From Eutreptiella sp. 'Long Island Sound 2002' (Eukaryota; Euglenozoa; Euglenophyceae; Eutreptiales; Eutreptiaceae), in contig OZ038398.1 of NCBI GenBank assembly GCA_964036045.1, forward strand, positions 27,954,309 to 28,018,308: a stretch of 64,000 bases of DNA, in the 5' to 3' direction. A program made the translations under genes and the position numbers. The notes under the pieces were generated by a model that did no database searches, had not been told where the DNA came from, and saw only the letters and a list, made by a program, of their open reading frames with translations. Below, in pieces: positions 39,013 through 50,690 of this stretch (the first letter of the stretch is position 1; every line of letters begins with the position of its first letter).

Positions 39013-39402
39013 TCATTGGTGATGACGGGCAGTGCCACAAAAACCCCATTGTCATGATAATCGTCGGAAACAAGAGATTCAGGAAGGTGGTGGTGGTGCA
39101 CTGCAGTGAGACGGGGGGGGGGGGTCCCACTTGAAAGAATTTCTGGCTCTTACAGCCCGTTTCACACCACCCTCGAAAAGACAACCCAACAGTTTCAACT
39201 GTTGGACCCCATTAGGCTGGTGTGGAAACCTTTTGAGATCACTCCCATATTTTCATGACCCCTGCATATGGCAATTTGTAAAGTTTGCAGCTTTAACATT
39301 TGTCACTGTGTTGAGGATGCACCCGGACATTTTCTGGCTGGTGCTAGTGAAGGGCACTGCCACAAAAACCCCATTGTCATGATAATCGTTGGAAATTACC
39401 CA
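39013..39402 (+). repeat. Direct repeat pair of about 60 bases
   Basis: CACTGCCACAAAAACCCCAT followed by TGTCATGATAATCGT(T/C)GGAAA occurs at about 39030-39070 and 39356-39396. A CATATTTTCATGA-type word also recurs nearby. Non-coding. Confidence 0.7.
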
Positions 39403-40936
39403 TTCTCATTTTACCAGCACTGCAAACGTTTACGGCGCCGGCGCCGTAAATGTGTACCCACTCCAGAATGATCCCTCCCGTGCCCATTGGAGGTGTTCAC
39501 TGGTGTGTTCTGTGTTCTGTTGGGCTTGTGTGGAAAGCTTTTGAGTTCACCCCCATATCATCATGATGCAACAAGTGGACTATGCAGGTTCCTCCCAATT
39601 TGCCCTTCTCCGTCAGACAGGGATCCAAAGGAGGGGTGTATTCTCTATTCTTCTTGGGGGGAGGGGTCAAATCTCCCTACTACGTGACTGCTTCCCCTCC
39701 AATACCCCTGCCGATTGACGGCATCAGCGCCATAAATGTTTGGGCGCCGGCGTTGTAAACACTTACATTAGAAGTGTGCCAAACCGCCGACCGGAACTTA
39801 AAAAAATAATTTAGAAAGTCTTTAGAGCTCTTTCCTCCCTGCACCCTTCCCCAGCCAGGTAACAAAAAAATTAAAGGCAAGCATGCGGGGGATCATTCAG
39901 CAAAGCCTTCGAAAGCAACTAGTGCAAAGTACGTGTACTTGCAAGGACCTACTTGAAGTCTCGAGTTGGGATGTTTCCACAATGCCCACAAAATAGTGAT
40001 ACCCCCACCAGTGCATGTGTGGTTCAAAGATTGGAGCTCAGATTACAAGGACCAAATCTACAGGTCCATGTGGGTGGAATTGCAACATCATAATTTTGTT
40101 CTAGATGGACACTTGTCAATGCTTCCGGACAGTCTAAAAGGGAAATAAAATAAAACAAAAAAAAGGAACAATGCATAGTTGGTGGGAAGAAAGTGCACTT
40201 TCGGTGGGGGCATGGCGTCATGCGTTGACACAAAATGCCCTAAAGCAACAAACATGGTTGCAGCAGACTTTGCAACATGACAAGGACTCTGTGGGTAAGA
40301 GCTAGGATAGATGCAGGTCAGGGAAGGGGCCAAGAAATGGGAAAGAGAGTGAGTGACGCTGGGACAGGAGGATGAGAAAACCAGAAAACTCCGAGTCAGA
40401 CAGCACGTGGCAGGAAGAGGGAGATTGAACGGGATGGATGCATTGGCAGCTTAGAGTAGAGGCAAGTGAGATAAAGAGATAGGAGTGAGAGTGAGAAGAA
40501 AGATAACGCTCCTTGCGAATGGCGTTGTGAGATGATGCATGGCCGAGAGGCATACCCTGATGGTTGAATGTACCAATACCGGAAATTTGAGGGGTGTTTC
40601 TCAACGTCTTGAACAGACTGGCATGTCAGACCATTACGGACCGCGGCATAGCCATGATCCCGCTCCCCAGATGGGCCGCACATTGGATTGGCGGAGGAAC
40701 AAAATAAAAGTACCCCCCCCCCCCCCATGTCCAGTCCCCCCCCTTGTCCATCCTGCGGTGTGTCACGGGGGTCATATGGTAGCTGAGTATCCGTTGCTTC
40801 ACACCCCTTGTCCATCCCCCGGGGGTGGGGGGGAACCGTCACTTCAAGCACCCAAAAAAAATCGCGCATTGTGGTTGATATGTGCTGTGTGTTGCCCCAC
40901 TGCCATTGTTGCCCATCCACTGTACATATTGTTCTG

Positions 40937-41268
40937 ATGGTGATCTGCCTGAAGCGGACACCACTGACGAGGACAGTGATTTGAATTCAGACACGGAGAT
41001 TGTGTGGGCAAAGAGTGCTCGTGGTGTTTGGGGTATGGGTCACAGTTTTGGAGGTAAGTTGTATTTCACAAGGGACATTCCAGAGGAAAAGTGGATTCCC
41101 AAAGACCTTCTAGCCCCAGTTTCTGCGAAGCCTCCGGCCAAAAGGGCCAAGCCGGCACCTAAGGGTGCTGCTCAGCCCATCCCTGTACACAGTGGTGAAC
41201 ATGTTCAAGAATTCAAGGTGAAGTGGACCAGGAGCAAGAAGTTTCACACTGAGCCTGTGAGGGACTAA
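40937..41268 (+). CDS. PWWP-like small protein, best-preserved paralogue
   Basis: The frame ends at TAA 41266-41268. It opens with an acidic stretch (DTTDEDSDLNSDTE). Then comes EIVWAKSARGVWGMGHSFGG, reminiscent of the start of a PWWP domain, where V-W-A-K and a W-rich turn line an aromatic cage. A Lys/Pro/Ala-rich linker (KPPAKRAKPAPKGAAQPIP) and a tail, GEHVQEFKVKWTRSKKF, follow. Paralogues near 59750-60016 and 27394-27573 share the WAK..RGVWG and GEHVQ.F landmarks. This is probably a last exon; a clean acceptor was not settled (an AG at 40953 is possible). It would act in the nucleus if the PWWP reading is right, which is an inference. Confidence 0.5.
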
Positions 41269-42185
41269 ATCACAGCACACTGACAGCCAAATGTGTTGAA
41301 GTGTTGTCGTTTTTTGTGGAATTCAGTGCTCGTGTATGTTGACAGTGCCGGTTCCCCCCCCCCTGGGGGGGAACCGTCACTTGGCAACCGTTCCCCCGGG
41401 GGTGGGGGGGGACCGTCGCGCGCCGGGGGGGTACTGGACAAAGGGGGGGGAGGGTACGGATGCATGGGTTTTACAAACATGCTGCAGTGAGCACGCAGAG
41501 CAACAACATTCCCATGTATAGCTGGAATTCATCAACACAGTGTTGCAGACACTTTAAGCTGTACATGCTCCCCCCCCCCCCCCCTTCTCCACGCACAAAT
41601 CATTTCCAAGCAATTTATTTCTAATACCTGAATCTAGTGTGTACACCCAGGAGTGCCAACTGGCACACTTAGCCTTTAGGGCAACCTCCCCCCAACCCCA
41701 GCCCCCGACCCCCACGGCCAAGAAAGTTCAAGAAAGTCACAGAAAGTGCTGAGTGACAGGTAGGACAGTGCAGTATGCCAGGGTGATTCTGGAGGGTAAC
41801 GACTATCGTAGGTTTGTAGCCAAGAAAGTTGCTCAGGTGCGGCAAGGGTAGGCGCATGGGCCATCCCCCCTGCATGCTGGTGGAGGTATTCAGTCAATTA
41901 CCACCGATCGTTGATCCCTCATGGCTTCATCCTCTCTCCACTTAGAGGATGGGATATGCTGCCTTGGGCTGTATGGTTTCTACTGCTTTTACATGTGGGT
42001 GGTAACTTGGGTACACTGCAACAAGATATGGTTATTAATCAACATTGGACTGCATCCAAATATCGTGCACAACCTTCAACACCCAAATTCGTTCAATTTA
42101 AATGCTCCACTCTCGCCTTCCAGGCACCACAAATACCATTACAGGCCTTTTGACGGGTTCAAAGAGGGTGCCGTGCATCTTTTAA
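41269..42185. other. Spacer upstream of the transporter gene
   Basis: C/G homopolymers at 41356-41455 and 41571-41584; no supported gene. The 400 bases before the transporter start are of ordinary composition and could hold its promoter or a leader exon. Confidence 0.5.
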
Positions 42186-42281
42186 ATGGGACAGATTGTG
42201 CACAAGGGTCAGCGTCTCGTCCTGTGCGTGTGGCTGTTGACCTCTGCACCGCACACGCCACTGGCTTTCCTTCGCCACAGC

Positions 42282-43736
42282 ATGAGTATGGAAGGGCTTG
42301 AACCCAGAAATGGCATTGGATACGATATTGCAGACAATGGAAGTGAGCATAGCATGAGCCTTAGAAATGGAAGTGGATATGGTGTCGTCGGATCGTACGG
42401 AACTCGGCACATGCGATCGTTGACTGCTGGTTCACTGGACCCCGGCGCGCTTCGCGACGATCTGCGAGAGTCGAGCTGCCTGTTGATTAAGCCCTCGAAG
42501 GTGGGCAGCGCAAGCATCATGTCGTGCAGTATCAATTTATGCAACACCATCTTGGGTGCAGGCATCCTTGGTTTGCCGCATGCATTTGCCGAGTGTGGCA
42601 TAGTGCTTGGGCTGTCGCTATTTGCCTTCGCTGGCATCCTGAGTGCTACAGGCCTCCACTTGCTTTCCGCTTGTGCACGGGCAGTTCCAGACGGCTCGTT
42701 CAACGTCATGGCGGACCTGACGGTTCCGACACTGAAAGTTCTTGCCGATCTCGCAGTGGCGTTAAAGTGCTTCGGGGTGGGAACGAGTTACCTGATTGTC
42801 ATCGGTGACGTCATGCCTGACGCGTGCAGAACCCTTTTCTGTTCTGACGACAACCCTCATTGCGCACTCGACTTTCCCTTGTCTCTGTTGACCGATCGCC
42901 GGCTATGGATCCTTGTTTTTTCCGTGACATGCGTCGCAGGGCTGGTTTGTTTCAAGAAGCTGGATGCCTTGCGCGCCACATCAGCGTTGTCTCTTATGAT
43001 GATGGTTTACGTGTGTTGTATGATAGTGGCGTATGCGTGGATCCCGCAATTGGATCCTTGTGCGGGCATGGGGGATGACTGCAAGGGAGACATCTACATC
43101 ACACCCCCTCACAACCCTTTCGCCATTCTGAAGGTCATTCCCATTTTCATTTTTGGCTACACTTGCCACCAAAATACATTCACCCTTGTGAACGAACTGA
43201 AGCGTCCAACCCAGTCCCGCTGTGACACTTTTATTATCCTTGCAGTCAGCACTTGTTGCCTTTTCTACTTTGTCGTGGCGTTCTCCGGTTATCACACCTA
43301 TGGGTCGAACGTTGCGAAAGACATTATAGCCGCATACCCGAACACAAAGTTTTTGGCTGTCGGGCGTATTGGGTTGGCTTTCAATATGGCTTTCAGCTAT
43401 CCACTCCAATGCCACCCTTGTCGGAACTCTGTGTCAGTGTTGGTAACAGGAGAACCAGCGCAGTACCTTGACGACCGAGTGTTTTACACCATAACTTTCT
43501 GCATCCTGGTTCTTAGTGTCGGAATTAGTATGGCAGTGCACGACCTTGGGCTCGTTTTGGGGCTCGTTGGTGCCACAGGCAGTACGACTATATCATACAT
43601 TCTGCCTGGCTTGTTTTATACGCAGTATTTTGAAGAATGGCATTTCATGAAGGGGATGGCATATGCCATGGTGGTCATGGGGGCCATTATGATGCCTGTT
43701 ATGGTCACACTTTGCTTCATGGGTGGTGGGGAGTGA
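42282..43736 (+). CDS. AAAP-family amino acid transporter (SLC38/AVT-like)
   Basis: 484 residues from ATG 42282, a usual length for the family, intact and in one exon. A hydrophilic Ser/Gly-rich N terminus (about 75 residues) would be cytosolic. The first membrane segment carries the family signature NTILGAGILGLPHAFAECG (residues 88-106). About ten further hydrophobic segments follow, including VIPIFIFGYTCHQNTFTLVNEL (quoted in part; the FxxxCHxN substrate-site region near 320) and GLAFNMAFSYPLQCHPCRN. Such carriers move neutral or cationic amino acids across the plasma or vacuolar membrane, often coupled to protons or sodium. The upstream in-frame ATG 42186 would give 516 residues. CTTCGCCACAG just before 42281 looks like a splice acceptor, so the extension may be intron. 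This is the clearest host gene in the window. Confidence 0.9.
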   Translation: MSMEGLEPRNGIGYDIADNGSEHSMSLRNGSGYGVVGSYGTRHMRSLTAGSLDPGALRDDLRESSCLLIKPSKVGSASIMSCSINLCNTILGAGILGLPHAFAECGIVLGLSLFAFAGILSATGLHLLSACARAVPDGSFNVMADLTVPTLKVLADLAVALKCFGVGTSYLIVIGDVMPDACRTLFCSDDNPHCALDFPLSLLTDRRLWILVFSVTCVAGLVCFKKLDALRATSALSLMMMVYVCCMIVAYAWIPQLDPCAGMGDDCKGDIYITPPHNPFAILKVIPIFIFGYTCHQNTFTLVNELKRPTQSRCDTFIILAVSTCCLFYFVVAFSGYHTYGSNVAKDIIAAYPNTKFLAVGRIGLAFNMAFSYPLQCHPCRNSVSVLVTGEPAQYLDDRVFYTITFCILVLSVGISMAVHDLGLVLGLVGATGSTTISYILPGLFYTQYFEEWHFMKGMAYAMVVMGAIMMPVMVTLCFMGGGE

Positions 43737-46700
43737 TCCTCAGTCGTGTCTCACTGGTATGTTCTTCGTGGCCTTCGGTTTGTCTCGGTGTTGAATGTTT
43801 TGCATTATAATCGATCTTCTACACTCTGCAAGTGGTGCACTGCTTGGTGACGCAGCGTGCCCATTGAAACGTGTGCATGGTGTCATGCACAGAGGATGCG
43901 AGGCACATAATAGTATCAACATTCTTTTTTGGGTGCTCACTGAGGCAGGAAGCACCTGCTTCCCAGCTCAGCCTCCGTGAGTGGCAACGGCGGTGGAATG
44001 GCCGTCTGTAAATTAGTGAATGCAGCTGCCTATTTTTGAGATTTCTGTTTCAATCACTGGTTGTTTTGCTTCCCCTTGGGCTGTCCACACATCCTTGTTG
44101 CGTTTGCGTAGCCACTGGTAGAGAAAATGTATATATGTTTCAATTTCGTGTCGTGAATCGTTCCAATCACCTGGTGGATGGCGCGTTTGAACAAGGAAAG
44201 TCTGCTGGAGGGTTTTGGCATTCCCTCGAAGTTTCGACATGTGTGTGGAGTCTACAATTTGTATCTTATGAAGTGGACGCGGGGAATGACAGGCAAAACG
44301 GACAGCGTAGGCTACGATAAAAGCAGCCCTCACAGTCACGTGAAACATGGCCATTTTGATTGATGGGTCAAAGGAGTGTATTTTTTACAAGCAAAAGCGA
44401 GTGCACCTTTTTGGCCACGGGGCACAGCTTACGCCACAGAAGGACCATTTTCAGAGCACGTTCCAATCACCCCTACCCACTGCCACATGTCATCGAAGGC
44501 GCTCACCGATGCATCCATTGTATTTGTACACAGATGGCATGGTCGCCCATGAGAACGCGCAAGCATGTGATACTTGGCAGTGCACCCAAGATTTCCCCTG
44601 CCCTTTTTGGTTACATGTCAGACATTCCGCCAACCGCTGACCCCATTGTGAGCATTTTTCAGGGCGTGTGGCAGACGGATGCCTGAAACTGGTGTTTGCT
44701 GTTGGAGGAGTGTGGCAATACTGAGGAATGGCTATTTTGCCACCAAGTGGAGGCAAACACAGCCCAAAATGGTTTCGATTTCGCTGCCCTGCTTCCCACG
44801 CAATGGCTAGTGGCGAGGGGTTTCATCCATGACCTCTTCCAACTGAAGCACAGGAAATGGCTCGGTCTCTGCACCGATTTAGCCTATGATTTAGCCTATG
44901 CATACATTCATGGCGTTTTGGCATTTGGCATTTGGCGTGCGGTGGAGTTAGTGCAATCATTAACATGCATGCGTGTGTGTGGCGCGCAACAAACAAAATG
45001 CCCCCCCACACCGCAGGCTGTACAATTCAATTTGATAAGGCGCATTGTGTTGCTGCGGTGCACCTAGCACCCCTAGAACTTCTTGATCAACCATGTTGCT
45101 AACTAACCATGGTACCAATTCATGCACATTATCTGTGCACTCCCACCACTTTGCTGCTAGACACACCGTAGAAGCACACACGGGCAAGAGCAATTTTGCC
45201 AATCGCATCTGCGCCAGCGCGGTGGTGGGCTGGCCTACCATGTACCCCCCCCCCCCCCCTTGTCTAAGCTACGCCCTTGTCCAAGCTACAGTAGGCGTAG
45301 GGACCGTATTAATTTGGTACCTAATTTTAATTCGGTACCAAATTTAGTGCAACCACATAAGACATGGGTTTGACGAATTTGCCGGGTACATAGGGTCATG
45401 TACACATTTGTTGTGAGTGTTTGCCCACTTGAACCCACATAACTCTGATTTTGGGGGTATTTGTGCATTATGGAACATGGAACATGGGTGGAGGTTGAGG
45501 TGCACTCATACTATGCGCTCATTTACGTGTTTGTCGGTAGTTGTATATGTCGCGCGCAAGCTACGCCCGTGTCCAAGCTACAGTAGGCGTAGGGACCGTA
45601 TTAATTTGGTACTTTGGCGTAGCTTAGACAAGGGGGGGGTGGGGTAGTTCCATCCAGCCACAACACAAGAAGAATCGGTGGGCCGCGTCGGGGGCAGGCG
45701 AGAGAGATGGCTGAAGGGTCCAAGGTATGGAGCATGTAGTGTTTGGTTGCCCTCATAACTCATGGAGGAGGCGTACCCCTCCTCACCCTGCAACCTCTTG
45801 AAGTTTAGCCGTGCTCCACAGCTTTGTAAGGGGATGACTTTGCACACAGTGCGGAGTGCACACGCAGTGCAAAGTTTTTGATATCCACAGCTACCCAAAC
45901 CCTAATTATGGGCCTTGTCCACAAGGTACTATTTTTTTGGAGGTGGGAGTGGGAAAATGAGTTTAGTTCTATCCATGGTAACCATGTGATGGGGGATCAC
46001 CTTGCACCTCGTACATTCGCAATGCAACGGCCATGTTTTGTCATCTCGTTCATGCATGGCATTAGAGATCTGTGGGATTGAATACAATGCTTCGGCAGGC
46101 ATTGATATCAGCTTTAAGGATGTACAACCAAATGTCGATCAAGAGATCGCAGGGGTGAAGAATATATTGACACATCTGGAGAATTTTGCACCTATTTGTG
46201 TTGTTGCAATGCCCTGATGTAGAGAGTTGGTGGTTTTAGAGGTTTTCCTATCCCATGCATTTTGCCAAATATGCATGCAGTGCGCACGCAGCACGCAATG
46301 CAAAGTCATCCCCCTGGAGTAGTGGCCCATGGAGAGCTTGAATCAGACCTGTAGTGTGGCTCCCGAACAATCAGTGTTTCAAAGCGGAGGGCATGCCTGC
46401 AGCATGTTTTCTTTTAGTGGGCATTCTTGCATAGGTGCTGCCATCACGTCCGTCACATCCAATGCCACTTTTCTATTGTTGCATGTGTGGCCAGAGCTGA
46501 AGGAATGTGGTGAACAACAGCTGACACGAGCAGATTTTAGAATTCAGCTTCAAGCATCACACGTGCTGCTCTCTGGCCCCATCACGTGCTGTCCTCTGGC
46601 CCCATCACAAGCTGTATGTTGGTCCACATTAGCAACAATGCATGTCCCTACAAGGTGGGCAGGTTCACAAAAAAAGGAGTGACGCAGAGTCGAACCTGGT

Positions 46701-46800
46701 GTCCCACTGGAAGACCTCTTTGCGTGTGCAGTGAGTGACCCATGCAGTGGACGGAGGCATGCACAACACGGGTGACTGGGGTGATTTCCTGGAACCAACC
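43737..46800. other. Spacer with minor repeats
   Basis: No gene supported. A direct repeat of 43 bases (TGTCCAAGCTACAGTAGGCG then TAGGGACCGTATTAATTTGG) occurs at 45279-45320 and 45571-45613. An exon-like stretch at 46070-46216 (GIEYNASAGIDISFKDVQPN, ending in TGA) reads as protein but has no recognised family. Confidence 0.4.
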
Positions 46801-47720
46801 TCAAAGGGGCAGCGTCAGCACGCCACGTGTGCGCCGGGCATCTTTTTGGGCCACTTTTGATACGGAACCCTAATCCACGCTTTTTGCATGGTCCCTTTCC
46901 GGTTGGGGATGCGGACCGGCCCGTTTCTAGTTGGGGATATGGACTGGCCGACAGGTTGAATTCTTGTCCCTATTTTCCATTCTCTATGACACATTTCAAG
47001 GGCTCCATGCTTTCATTGGTGGTATATGGAGTGCTGACCGGTGGAATTCTGAATATGCTTCGCATGTTTACAAGGTAACTGTTGCCGTTGATATGTCGGG
47101 ATAGTTAATACAAAAGTAGCACGCCGGGCATGCAGTGGGCACGCGCCGGGCAACCCCCCCCCCCCCCCCCAAGCTACCAAACACCAAAACCCAACATGCG
47201 TGGGCCCAACCTGAGAGGAAGATTGGGAGTGCCCATGGACTGCATGCTGTGTTGAGGCCCGTTTGTTAGGTTGCATTTATGCAACGGGTTTATCCACGGC
47301 CCCAGGTGTTTGGAGAACTGATGGGGAAAGGATGGCCCTCTGTCCGAAATCAGAGACCATGGAATGTGGGATTCAAGTGAGTCCCAGTGAGCCCCAGTCA
47401 CATATGATGTTCACACCTCAAAGCACACGTTGATTGAGGGAGAGCATCTTGACTCTCTGATGGGGCAGACATGTCTGACCTGCACGCATCTCAGCAGGGT
47501 TGCAAGGTTGGAGTTACACGAAATTAACCTGGCAAGCTCTGAAATATGCCTTGCCTTAAGCATGCGTGATTTTCTGCTTTCCCGCGGATGCCTCAGCAGC
47601 TGCTGCTGCTGCCAAAACTGCAGTGAATACCCCATTGAGTGGTGGCGCATTCAGGGGGAACGTTAGCGCGCCGGGCGCGCGCCGGGCATCTTTTTTGACC
47701 TGTGCCCTACCGGTGGACTT

Positions 47721-48005
47721 TTGCCGTTGATATGTTGGGCAACATTGAATGGATTTGCCCCTTGGCCCCCGGGACATCAGCAGATTTGGGATGGGTATGG
47801 ACCTTCTCGTACCCGAGGTGATTTCTTTGATTTCGAAGTTGGGGGCCATGATGGTGCTTATAAGGGCCGGATTCATGTCATTGTGCCATTAATTGGAAGA
47901 AAGAATGGCACTTTGACAGCCCGCCAACAATGTTACAATGACGTGCACGGGTGGTATAGGGCACGCATTGAGCAGCTGTTTGCTCGGTTGTGGCACGCAA
48001 GATGA
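47721..48005 (+). pseudogene. Harbinger-like (DDE_Tnp_4) transposase fragment
   Basis: The last 55 residues contain GGHDGAYKGRIHVIVP, then LTARQQCYNDVHGWYRARIE and QLFARLW. This matches the C-terminal part of PIF/Harbinger DDE transposases, where an LTxxQxxYN stretch precedes an R-x-x-(V/I)-E-x-x-F motif holding the third catalytic acid. The catalytic Asp pair upstream is missing. No terminal repeats were found. Either a fragment or the last exon of a decayed transposase. Confidence 0.6.
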
Positions 48006-48053
48006 GGCAGAGGATGAGGCAGAAGTGTGTGTGTTGTGTTGCCATAACGCTCC

Positions 48054-48386
48054 ACCGTTGTAGTTTGGGATGAGTGTAAGGAGCACGATTGTACTGAATG
48101 TATTGACACCCACACTTGTGGGACCAATGTTATGATGCAGCTCTACTGTTCGCGATACCTCAATGACGCCTATCGCTTCTACCGGAGATCGATGCGGTTG
48201 TGCTATCCTAACCCCCCATTCTCCCAACTTGCTAAGGTGTTGACCAAGACCGCCCTTAAAGGAGCGAGAGTGGTACTGTGTACCCCAGTTTGCAACTTTC
48301 TTGAGCTGGGGCAGTTTGAGTCACCTAATTCTAAGGGCGTTTCCAAGGGGTGTGCTTGGGGGCTCTTCGGGGGGAACATAGTCTAA
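48054..48386 (+). pseudogene. Dam-methylase-like fragment of a retroelement
   Basis: A plus-strand frame reads VVWDECKEHDCTECIDTHTC and then RLCYPNPPFSQLAKVL, with GARVVLCTP after it. NPPF followed by a hydrophobic strand is motif IV of N6-adenine methylases of the Dam group, a domain carried by some algal and DIRS-type retroelements. The fragment ends at TAG 48384-48386 after an unrelated tail. Its source may be a decayed polyprotein; no RT is adjacent. It is bounded right by the GCGCGCCGGGC motif. Confidence 0.5.
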
Positions 48387-48419
48387 AAGTAGCGCGCCGG
48401 GCGCGCGCCGGGCAAACAT

Positions 48420-49390
48420 TCCCCCTCATGCGCTGTCAACCAAGGATGGTTGGTGATGCACGCCATGTATGGTAAGAGCTTGTGGTGTTATAGGCCTGTG
48501 TTGGAAACATGTCCTGGATCAGTTTCAGCCATGATGTGTTGTTCAATATAAAGACAATTTTTCTTTGTTTGGAACCTGCATTTTTGATTGGTTTTTTTCC
48601 TGTGACATTTTCCTCGTTGCTGCTTGAGTTTTGCTGCAACCCAGCTGTTGAACAGCTGGTTGCTGCCAAACACTCCAGAAGCACACATTCCCTCCTGACA
48701 TTTGTGCTTTCTCCTGTGGCCTGGCACCAGATCATTCCAGCTTCCTCTTGTTGGGGTCCACTAAACCAGTGTTTTGACAAAAACCATAAGTTTTCTACTT
48801 TCTCAGATTTTTTTCTGGTTTGTGTGACCACCCACCCACTCCAACATTCACCCCGCCAGACGGGGCTTGCAAGTGTATTCTGAGCCGTGTGAGACGCCGC
48901 AGACTGTCTGGAGTGGACAGCCAAGATGGAGTTCTGTGTGCTGAGATGATTGCTGTCATGCTGCGTGCAAGGAAGGATTGGGACAGGGGTGCAGCAAACG
49001 TCTCTTGAGAGTACCAAGCCATGCCGTGAGTCTATCTGCCCTGCAACACATCACAACAATCCCCAATGCTCATGCTGTTTTTTTTTGTTGCGTTCCAAGC
49101 AGCTGATGATGCCCTTCATACCACAGCTGGCTCCATTGCTTTTCAAGTGCAGGCGTACCCAGAACGTCCATCCCCCCCCCCCAGTAATCCCCCCCCCCTG
49201 GCAGCCAGAATGCACAATCATCCCCCCCCCCCCGAGCGAGGGGGGAGGGGTCCAGCGGAGGGGGGGAGGGGGTCCAGGGGGGAGCCCCCCCCCCTTGCCA
49301 GAACATACCCAATCCACAGGGAACAGAAAAATTATTGGAGAATGAACAACTCAGCACATGGAAATGTCATGTTGTCGGCCGTAAAAACAG
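48420..49390. other. Spacer without recognised gene
   Basis: C-runs at 49170-49300 form an imperfect purine/pyrimidine mirror (CCCCCC then GGGG). No ORF with recognisable motifs. Confidence 0.5.
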
Positions 49391-49392
49391 GA

Positions 49393-49725
49393 AATCACCT
49401 CGAAGAGAGGTTGTTAGATCAAGCGCACGCGCGAGCGTCGTATACCCCCCCTTTTTGGGGTTGTTCGCGTAGCATACCCCACTGTATGGTTTCTAATGTC
49501 TAACCCCTTGTAAAATCATCATTTTAGGAACAAAAATGATCTCCCAATGATTTTTTGGATTTTGACCCCCGTAACCCCCGCACCTGGGGACCCCTTTTTT
49601 GGGGGGGGGTCAAAACTTCTTTGCGTATTGTGGCCGCTGTGTGCGTATTTGGACCTGAAGAACTTTTAACTTGTATATGGACCCCCTCACCCATGGCGGG
49701 GTCCCGGGTCCCAACTCCAGGTACC
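49393..49725 (+). repeat. Dispersed repeat R1, copy 5 (extended)
   Basis: Collinear with 18478-18830 over about 330 bases, including the opening hairpin and the closing ACCCATGGCGGGGTCCCGGG. Confidence 0.8.
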
Positions 49726-49939
49726 CCTAGTCGCCCCCCCCCCCCCCATATGGCCCTGTCTGCGGAAGCTTGTCCCGCTCGGCAGTGCCCTGTCGCCTCT
49801 GAGATGGCGTGGCAAGCTCAGGCGATCCTGGGTGGAAGGGGTGTACAAACACAAGCCACGGCCGCTGTGGCCGCCCTCCCCCCCCCCCCCCACTCTGCGC
49901 GATGCACCCTTACAGGCGCTGCAGCCAGAGGTCTCCCGC

Positions 49940-50075
49940 TCTCTCATGCTCGACAGCCAGCGATCTGGCGAAGCCCGCACTCTCCCCCAGGCTCGGCAGC
50001 TAGCGGTCTGGCGGAGCCCTCACTCACCCTAGGCTGGGCAGCCAGCGATCTGGCGGGGCCCTCACTCACCCCCCT
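49940..50075 (+). repeat. Minisatellite of about 44 bases, three units
   Basis: Units contain GGCAGCCAGCGATCTGGCGG (or a one- to three-base variant) and CCCTCACTCACCC. Confidence 0.8.
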
Positions 50076-50324
50076 GAACCAAGGGACTACTGACTTTTTA
50101 TTATTTGCCTGCTAGTATTACCTACCTGTCTACCTGCACAATGGTGTGTATTGCATAGCCAGTACTGTATCCCCGTGTCCCCTCCCCTCCCACCGTCTGC
50201 TGCACGTCTGCAGGTGCGTCACCTCACGTGACAAGAGGAGCGGGAACCCTAAAGGTGACCCGCACAGGTTGTCCTCCCCCCTGCCCCCTGCCCCCCTGCC
50301 CCTGCCCCTCACACACCTCCCTTC

Positions 50325-50570
50325 CTTGGCAGCGCCAGTGGGCCGTCCCACGGCTGCCCTCCTACCCTCCACCCTCCCCCAGGAGCGCCAGTGGGCGATC
50401 CCACGGCTGCGCTCCACCTTCCCCCCTCTCCTGCGGCGCCTGTGGGCGATCCCACGGCTGCAATCCACCCCCCCCTCTCTTCCCCTGCAGCGCCGGTGGG
50501 CGATCCCACGGCTGCACTCCTTCCCCCTCTCTTCCCCTGCAGCGCCGGTGGGCGATCCTACGGCTGCGCC
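50325..50570 (+). repeat. Minisatellite of about 58 bases, five units
   Basis: Units are built around AGCGCCGGTGGGCGATCCCA followed by CGGCTGC and a C/T-rich tail. Open frames across it are a by-product of composition. Confidence 0.85.
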
Positions 50571-50609
50571 CCCCCCCCCCCCCCCCCCACAACCCGCCCC
50601 ATTACACCG

Positions 50610-50690
50610 CCGGCCGAGTGGTCGAGCGGTCAACCCCATGAGCTGCTGAGTGGCAGTCGCGGGTTCGAATCCCTTCCTTCCCCTCGTGCC
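50610..50690 (+). repeat. tRNA-like sequence
   Basis: GGCCGAGTGGTCGAGCGGTC (A-box region) and CGCGGGTTCGAATCCCTT (B box) are 33 bases apart, as in Ser/Leu-type tRNAs, but the acceptor stem does not close. Likely a SINE head or pseudogene; a diverged tRNA is possible. Confidence 0.5.

Larger units (their letters stand above)
46812..48416 (+). repeat. Four copies of a GCGCGCCGGGC boundary motif
   Basis: AGCACGCCACGTGTGCGCCG at 46818, AGCACGCCGGGCATGCAGTG at 47117, AGCGCGCCGGGCGCGCGCCG at 47665 and again at 48391. Each continues GGGCA. The first two intervals share CGTTGATATGTxGGG downstream or upstream. Intervals are 300-725 bases. The copies look like ends or joints of a repeated unit, family unknown. 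Confidence 0.55.

Noticed and set aside
44013-45067. ORFs of 90-123 codons beyond the transporter
   Set aside because: Mixed frames, no recognised motif, no splice consistency; could be untranslated or spacer sequence.
50146-50649. Pro-rich ORFs over the 58-bp minisatellite and 260-bp repeats
   Set aside because: All frames are open through C-rich repeats; no coding signal.
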